Assembly: GCF_021395205.1 (NCBI RefSeq) | Contig: NZ_JAJVCS010000002.1 | Coordinates: forward strand, 186,001-250,000 | Source: Polynucleobacter sp. IMCC 30228 | GTDB taxonomy: Bacteria; Pseudomonadota; Gammaproteobacteria; Burkholderiales; Burkholderiaceae | Reading direction: 5' to 3' | DNA: 64,000 bases | Part shown: positions 59,257 through 64,000 of the stretch, piece after piece | How the letters are laid out: each line of letters starts with the position of its first letter | How positions within the stretch are numbered: the first letter of the stretch is position 1 | Notes under the pieces: generated by a model | What the model was told of the DNA's origin: nothing | Database searches by the model: none | What the model saw: only the letters and a program-made list of their open reading frames with translations | Translations under genes and position numbers: made by a program

Positions 59257-60234
59257 TTACTCAATTTTAATATTGCTATCGGTGATTACCTTGGCCCATT
59301 TATTCATTTCATCGTCAACATACTTTGCATACTGAGCTTGGTTCATGCTGCCTGCATCTGCGCCTTGTTCAGCAAATTGATTTTTTACTTGGGCGCTTTG
59401 CAGAGCAGCTAAGACATCGCTGGAGATTTTACTTAAAAGATCGGGAGCCATTTTAGGCGGCGCATACATGCCAAACCAAGCCGTTGCTTCAAAGCCTTTC
59501 AAACCCGCTTCACTGATGGTAGGTACATCTGGTAACGCAGCAGCGCGGGTGAGGGAGGTAACACCAAGTGCCCGTAACTTGCCCGATTTGATGTGTTGCA
59601 ATACGCCAGGTACAGAATCAAACATCACTGAAATTTGATTGCCTAAAAGATCGTTTAGGGCAGGTGCAGCGCCCTTATATGGCACATGAACCATATTGAT
59701 GCCCGCCATCGCGTTAAATAACTCACCAGAGAGATGATTCGCCCCGCCTGTTCCTGCAGAGCCAAACATAACCTTGCCAGGGTTCGCTTTAGCATAGGTA
59801 ATTAATTCTTTGACTGTTTTTGCTGGAAATGCGGGATTGACAACCAACACATTAGGTACGTTTGCCACCAAGGCAACTGGCGTAAAGTCGGTGCGGGTGT
59901 TGTACTTCAGGTTTTTATATAAATTCGGATTAATGACATGATGTGTAGCTGTCACCATGAGGGTGTAGCCATCCGGCGGCATCTTCACCAGTTGCTCGGA
60001 AAATACTGTACCGCTTGCACCCGCTCTATTTTCAACTACGACAGATTGCGACCATTTTTTGGTTAATTCATTGGCTAGAATACGAGCGAGGATATCCGTT
60101 GTGCCGCCGGGTGGAAATGGGACAACAATTTTAACTGGGCCATTGGGAAAATTTTGCGCTAAAGCGCTAGCTCCGACAATTGCGAAACTGAAACCTAATA
60201 AAAGATTGCGTACAAATGTATTTAGTTTGCTCAA
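59257..60234 (-). CDS. Bug-family tripartite tricarboxylate transporter substrate-binding protein
   Basis: This is a 325-aa receptor with a signal peptide (LGFSFAIVGASALAQ). It contains VKIVVPFPPGGTTDILARILA, VENRAGASGTVFSEQLVKMP, PDGYTLMVTATHHV and HVPYKGAAPALNDLLGNQI. It sits within the minus-strand CoA-transferase/hydratase/thiolase run. Its ligand is likely the acid that the downstream CoA transferase activates (inference). Confidence 0.92.
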   Translation of the reverse strand: MSKLNTFVRNLLLGFSFAIVGASALAQNFPNGPVKIVVPFPPGGTTDILARILANELTKKWSQSVVVENRAGASGTVFSEQLVKMPPDGYTLMVTATHHVINPNLYKNLKYNTRTDFTPVALVANVPNVLVVNPAFPAKTVKELITYAKANPGKVMFGSAGTGGANHLSGELFNAMAGINMVHVPYKGAAPALNDLLGNQISVMFDSVPGVLQHIKSGKLRALGVTSLTRAAALPDVPTISEAGLKGFEATAWFGMYAPPKMAPDLLSKISSDVLAALQSAQVKNQFAEQGADAGSMNQAQYAKYVDDEMNKWAKVITDSNIKIE

Positions 60235-60283
60235 TTGCCTAACTCCTTATTGTTAACCTAATATGCGTCATTTCGCCACTTCA

Positions 60284-60724
60284 TTACGACGCGAGGGGAA
60301 ATTCAACTAAGGCTTCGCCAACGGCAATTATTTCATTTCGTTGATTGTTCACCGCGATGTCTAATGATACCCACTGACCTTTTTGTGTGGTTTTGACTGC
60401 AGTGATGACGGCACTAGGGGTAATTGTGTCGCCTGGTTTCACTGGTGACTTCCAACGGGTTTCTAAGCGCCGGTGCACTCCGCCTTGGGGATATACCCAG
60501 TCGGTGATCATTTTGGAGATGACTCCAAAATTATTCATGCCATGCATGATGATGCCGTCAAATTTGGTTTTACCAAACTGTGTTTGCATGTAATTATCAT
60601 CAAGATGTAAGGGATTAAAATCGAGCGAAGCTTCACAAAATTCACGTATCGATTCTCTTGTAGGGTAGAACGGCGTGCCCTGAATTTTGTCTCCAATATG
60701 ACATTTTTCTAATGCATGACTCAT
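60284..60724 (-). CDS. MaoC-like hydratase, catalytic subunit type
   Basis: This 146-aa hot-dog-fold protein keeps the catalytic pattern of (R)-specific enoyl-CoA hydratases: LDFNPLHLDD with Asp and His, then GIIMHGMNNFG. The frame extends upstream to 60766, but the ATG at 60724 (MSHALEKCHIGD) avoids a deep overlap with the previous gene and fits the fold start. Together with the protein encoded 20 bases upstream it probably forms a hetero-oligomer. Confidence 0.8.
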   Translation of the reverse strand: MSHALEKCHIGDKIQGTPFYPTRESIREFCEASLDFNPLHLDDNYMQTQFGKTKFDGIIMHGMNNFGVISKMITDWVYPQGGVHRRLETRWKSPVKPGDTITPSAVITAVKTTQKGQWVSLDIAVNNQRNEIIAVGEALVEFPLAS

Positions 60725-60744
60725 TAACTTGATCTCATTATTTT

Positions 60745-61218
60745 TTATTGTGGACGAATGGTCCAACCACGCCCCGAGCAGATTACTTCATTATTTTGAT
60801 TAAAAAAGACATTGTCATGAATGACGAACAAACGCTCCTTTTTTATAAATTTATCCAGTGCTCTTGCTTCAAGGCGGATAACATCATTTGGCCGCGCTGG
60901 AATGTTATAACTCCACGATTGACCGGCGTTAATGGTTCCCGGGCTTCTCATCCAATCGTCGGCTGGGGTACAAGAAAACATTAAAAGAATATGAATTGCA
61001 GGCGGGGCGATGATGCCTTTGTAAGGAGTGGTTTTTGCATAGGCTTCATCAAAGTAGAGTGGGTGAGTATCGCCAATGACTTTGCAATATTTTTGGATTG
61101 CTTCAAGCGTAAGGGTGTAAGGAATTGTTTTTCTAGCTTCGCCCGGAATAATGTCATCCCAGCTCTTGCGAATTTTTTCATCCTTCCAGAAATCTGTTTC
61201 AAAATTACTATTTGACAT
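60745..61218 (-). CDS. MaoC-like N-terminal-type hot-dog protein (likely non-catalytic partner)
   Basis: This is a 157-aa MaoC_dehydrat_N-type protein. The place of the catalytic Asp-His motif reads IGDTHPLYFDE, so the His is replaced by Tyr, while fold landmarks (IIAPPAIHILLMF, GQSWSYNIPARPNDVI, EVICSGRGWTIRPQ) are intact. Such inactive partners are known in mycobacterial HadAB dehydratases. The ATG at 61218 is preceded by AAAAGAG. It is the first gene of the minus-strand catabolic run. Confidence 0.75.
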   Translation of the reverse strand: MSNSNFETDFWKDEKIRKSWDDIIPGEARKTIPYTLTLEAIQKYCKVIGDTHPLYFDEAYAKTTPYKGIIAPPAIHILLMFSCTPADDWMRSPGTINAGQSWSYNIPARPNDVIRLEARALDKFIKKERLFVIHDNVFFNQNNEVICSGRGWTIRPQ

Positions 61219-61489
61219 TGCTCTTTTCAATTGTATTTAAATAGAATATGACGACTGCTAAGCAGACTATAGCAATCGAATCATGGTTATGCTAGGGTGT
61301 TTAAATTAGCCTGTCAAGGGATCAACATTTAGTGAACTATTTTCTATGGGATGCGCTGAAAAAAATCTTTCCCTATTATTCTCAATGGTTTAGGTATATT
61401 CTGCCGAATTCCTAAAAACCTAGTACTTACCCGCTTTTTTCTGGGAATTACCTATGATATGGTTAAACAAAATAGACATAGGAGACTGT

Positions 61490-62503
61490 ATGACAAGTAG
61501 ATTATTAAATAGCTGCTCTTGGTGCCGTACAACTATATTGTTGGTTTTAGCTTGCGGCATAAGCGGTATGGTAGCGATGAATTCCGCATTTGCTCAGCCA
61601 TATCCTAATCGGCAAGTTACTTTAATTGCGCCTTATGCTGCTGGTGGCGATAGTGATTTTTCTGGACGCAATTTAGCTGCCGTTGCGACCAAATTAATGG
61701 GTCAACCTTTAATCGTACAAAACGTGGTGGGGGCTTCTGGCACCATTGGCTCAATGCGCGTTCGAAACGCTGCGCCTGATGGCTACACCTTACTTATTTC
61801 GCGTGGCGGTTCACAGGCCATTACGCCTGCCTTAGATAGTAAAACGCCTTATAAGTGGAATGAATTTACGATGATTTCTTTATTGGATTTTAATCCGGTT
61901 GTGTGTGTTGTCAGGCCCGATTCACCCTATAAAAATCTGAAAGAATTATTAGAGGCTATTCGCACGCAGCCGGGCAAATTAAATTACGCTACTGCTGGGC
62001 CCGGTACGACCCAGCATTTAGCGGTTGAGGTCATGCTGCGCTCAGTCAATATTCCTTCAAGCTCTGCAGTTATGATTGGTTATAAGGGGGGTGGCGAGGC
62101 AACTGCAGCCTTGCTGGGCGACCAAGTGCAATTTTTATGTAATAACCTAACTACCTTAGTAGGGCAAATTAAAGGGGGTGCAATGCGCGCCTTAGTATCT
62201 TCTTCTGCCGAACGGCTAAAAGAATTCCCTGAAATTCCTTCCGCGCGTGAAATGGGTGTGGCCCCATTAGAGCAAGTAATGGGTTGGAGCGGCTTATATG
62301 GTCCCCCCGGCTTACCTCCAGAGGTGGTCAATAAATGGGTTGAAGTGCTGAAAAAAGTGGCGCAAGATCCTGATTGGAGTAAAGGCAATAACACTGTGGC
62401 TGCAATTCCGGCTATTCGCTCGCCAGCCGATACCGAAAAATTTGCTCGCGAGCAAGTTGAGTTATATGAAAAGTTAGGTACCGCGCTAAATTTACGTAAG
62501 TAA
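61490..62503 (+). CDS. Bug-family tripartite tricarboxylate transporter substrate-binding protein
   Basis: This is a 337-aa receptor. The frame is open from 61454, but the ATG at 61490 has AGGAG five bases upstream. A Cys-containing signal peptide (ends near SAFAQPYP) precedes VTLIAPYAAGGDSDFSGRNLA, VQNVVGASGTIGSMRVRNA and PDGYTLLISRGGSQAI. The Cys residues in the leader (CSWC) are not in a lipobox. It stands alone, divergent from the hydratase operon and convergent with the enolase-superfamily gene. Confidence 0.9.
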   Translation: MTSRLLNSCSWCRTTILLVLACGISGMVAMNSAFAQPYPNRQVTLIAPYAAGGDSDFSGRNLAAVATKLMGQPLIVQNVVGASGTIGSMRVRNAAPDGYTLLISRGGSQAITPALDSKTPYKWNEFTMISLLDFNPVVCVVRPDSPYKNLKELLEAIRTQPGKLNYATAGPGTTQHLAVEVMLRSVNIPSSSAVMIGYKGGGEATAALLGDQVQFLCNNLTTLVGQIKGGAMRALVSSSAERLKEFPEIPSAREMGVAPLEQVMGWSGLYGPPGLPPEVVNKWVEVLKKVAQDPDWSKGNNTVAAIPAIRSPADTEKFAREQVELYEKLGTALNLRK

Positions 62504-62539
62504 TCAACAGCAAGCCACTGTTAATTCTGCCTAATTTAA

Positions 62540-63682
62540 TTAATAGTGGTGCGGCACTTGAAATTCTTTTAATGTGGCCAGGTCTGGAGTAATACCCAGT
62601 CCTGGAAGCGCATTTAAGGTGATGCAACCCTGATCAAGTTTAGGTAGTTGGGGCGCTAAAAGTTCGCGTAGCGGGTTAGGATTAGCGTCGACCTCAACAA
62701 AGCCAAAGGTATTTGCACTTGCTTTGAGATGCATCGAGGCTATTAAGCCAATGCCGCCGCCTAACCAATGGGGGCAAAACATATTTTTACTTTTCACAAT
62801 CGCTTGGCCAAGTGCTACGCCAGCGCTAAAGCCGCCCCATTTACCCATATCGGGCTGCAGGATCGCAAAGGCCTTGCTCTCTATTGCATTGGTAAATTCG
62901 AGCATGCCCCGCATATTTTCCCCAGCAGCTAATGGGATGGGCGAATGTTTAGCCAATTCTTGCCAGACGCTTAAAGCACTATCTGCTGCAATGGGCTCTT
63001 CTATCCAAAAAGGTTTGTAAGCGGCCAATTGCTGAATGCATTCACTCGCCTCTGCTGGTGTCCAAGCTTGATTGGCGTCGAGCATCAGCGGTGTATCGGC
63101 GCCTAGTAAGGCCCTTAAATTAGCTAAGTTAGCAAGGTCACTTTGCGGGTCAAAACCAATTTTTAATTTAAAAGCCCGATACCCCTCCGCCCATTTTTGG
63201 GCCGTAATTTTTTCAGGGTTACGTGGATTAATTCCTGAGGCATAGACCTGTACGGTAGGAGAGCCATTAAAAATTTGCCATAGGGGTTGCTGTAATTTTT
63301 TGCCGATTAAATCCCACAGGGCCATATCGATGCCAGCAATGACTTGGGCAATAGGGCCAGGCTCACCGCTTTGCAAGCTTAAGATATGCAAATCTGTAGT
63401 CAGCGAAGAAAAAACTTGCTCTGGCGACGCCCACGTTTTACTGAGTAAGAGCGGGGCAGCTGCGGCTTCAAAAAGCCGTGCGCGATGCTCAGCCCCAACG
63501 GTGGGGAAATTACACCAAATTTCACCCCAGCCTAAATTACCATCGCGATCCTCGAGCATAAGCACCAATGCGGGGCGATTATGCATGAGGCCAAAGGAAG
63601 TTTGCACGGGCTCGGCAATGGGCGCACGGTAAACGATTGCATGCGCTTTAACTAAATCAATTGGGGGCAGATTCTGCAGCAA
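62540..63682 (-). CDS. Mandelate racemase/muconate lactonizing enzyme family protein
   Basis: This is a 380-aa enolase-superfamily enzyme with the N-terminal capping domain and a (beta/alpha) barrel. Active-site elements are the KxK motif in RAFKLKIGFD, metal ligands in MLDANQAW, WIEEPIA and AAGENMRG, and a His in CPHWLGGG. KxK plus the late His suggests a racemase/dehydratase subgroup. The start is TTG at 63682, backed by AAGGGAG just upstream. The substrate is probably a sugar acid or other alpha-hydroxy acid, unknown. Confidence 0.85.
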   Translation of the reverse strand: MLQNLPPIDLVKAHAIVYRAPIAEPVQTSFGLMHNRPALVLMLEDRDGNLGWGEIWCNFPTVGAEHRARLFEAAAAPLLLSKTWASPEQVFSSLTTDLHILSLQSGEPGPIAQVIAGIDMALWDLIGKKLQQPLWQIFNGSPTVQVYASGINPRNPEKITAQKWAEGYRAFKLKIGFDPQSDLANLANLRALLGADTPLMLDANQAWTPAEASECIQQLAAYKPFWIEEPIAADSALSVWQELAKHSPIPLAAGENMRGMLEFTNAIESKAFAILQPDMGKWGGFSAGVALGQAIVKSKNMFCPHWLGGGIGLIASMHLKASANTFGFVEVDANPNPLRELLAPQLPKLDQGCITLNALPGLGITPDLATLKEFQVPHHY

Positions 63683-63707
63683 AGATCTCCCTTTACTGTA
63701 AGAGCAG

Positions 63708-64000
63708 TTAAGCTAAGCTATCAGCCCAGATATTTTTTGCCCAACCCCAAGCATAAATTCCTTCAAGCGTCGTTGGTTCGGGCGATAGACCGCCAGATCC
63801 AGGCACCGTTTTAAAGGTTTTTTCTGCTGCATTATATTGATGCACACTGGCTACGTGAACGACTTGAGTAGCATCGACAAAGCTATAACAAGTATTAGTC
63901 AATACTGGTGCAGAATTTACTTCTAAGTTACCCAGTTCGGCAACGATAGCTGCCGCAGCTACTTTGGCATGGGAGTTGGCCATGTGACCTGATTTAGGCA
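63708..64000 (-). CDS. Sulfide dehydrogenase flavoprotein (FccB/SoxF-like), C-terminal fragment
   Basis: Only the last 97 residues are in the window; the gene continues past base 64000. PKSGHMANSHAKVAAAAIVA, LTNTCYSFV and VPGSGGLSPEP followed by GIYAWGWAKNIWADSL match the C-terminal domain of flavocytochrome c sulfide dehydrogenase. It oxidises sulfide in the periplasm with a small cytochrome subunit. The Met at 63983 is internal, not a start. Confidence 0.85.
   Translation of the reverse strand, partial: PKSGHMANSHAKVAAAAIVAELGNLEVNSAPVLTNTCYSFVDATQVVHVASVHQYNAAEKTFKTVPGSGGLSPEPTTLEGIYAWGWAKNIWADSLA

Noticed and set aside
1-64000. CRISPR arrays, insertion sequences, tRNA or rRNA genes
   Set aside because: I found no regular repeat-spacer pattern, transposase-like protein or cloverleaf-like sequence in the intergenic regions I read.

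Overview
The window looks like a chromosomal segment of a betaproteobacterium of the order Burkholderiales. It has moderate G+C by eye, and a Polynucleobacter-like freshwater Burkholderiaceae is my best guess. The signs are four orphan Bug-type periplasmic receptors, an OprB-like porin, the trxA-rho-rpmE2 order with a zinc-free type B L31, the betaproteobacterial AddB-like repair protein beside an AddA-like helicase, and extensive catabolic gene content. I see no tRNA, rRNA, CRISPR, insertion sequence or phage gene.

Layout. 1-4.7 kb (minus): a TetR regulator heads a run of VOC protein, FAD monooxygenase resembling 2,6-dihydroxypyridine 3-hydroxylase, branched-chain-type ABC binding protein and LivH permease. 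Facing it, 4.8-9.0 kb (plus) encodes CoxG, CoxM, CoxS and CoxL, a molybdenum hydroxylase whose active-site loop is not that of true CO dehydrogenase. Together these suggest oxidation of an aromatic or N-heteroaromatic compound. 9.0-18.3 kb holds 3-hydroxybutyrate dehydrogenase, HMG-CoA lyase, a PuuD-like membrane protein, rubredoxin with its reductase, a nitrobindin-like protein, a solute-binding protein, TcuB, an HI0933-type flavoprotein and two exported proteins. 18.3-21.6 kb is a MacA-MacB-type export system. 21.6-25.3 kb has a porin divergent from feoAB across a cluster of Fur-box-like sites. A HAD dehalogenase and a Bug receptor follow.

27.2-39.0 kb is the most interesting part. On the minus strand a tight six-gene run encodes a SEDS (FtsW/RodA-type) protein with an extra extracytoplasmic domain, a penicillin-binding transpeptidase, an 88-aa protein, an FHA protein, a PP2C phosphatase and a membrane-anchored kinase-like protein. 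Divergent from it is an operon of envelope proteins including LpoB, a YcfL-like protein and a COG3014-type lipoprotein. The whole looks like a second, phospho-regulated peptidoglycan-synthesis module, similar in content to the actinobacterial rodA-pbpA-pknA/B-pstP-fha cluster but divergent in sequence.

39.0-44.7 kb carries a MATE exporter, a GT-C type glycosyltransferase, L31, Rho with a C-rich leader, and thioredoxin. 44.7-51.3 kb is the AddB-like/AddA-like repair pair. 51.3-63.7 kb is catabolic: a flavin reductase, then Bug receptor, RidA, dicarboxylate-hydrolase-like amidohydrolase, HpaG1/HpaG2-like and HpaH-like meta-cleavage enzymes. On the minus strand come a split MaoC hydratase pair, a Bug receptor, a class III CoA transferase and a PcaF-like thiolase, then another Bug receptor and an enolase-superfamily enzyme. 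The window ends inside an FccB/SoxF-like sulfide dehydrogenase flavoprotein.

All assignments come from reading translated sequence and remembered family motifs. No database search was run.
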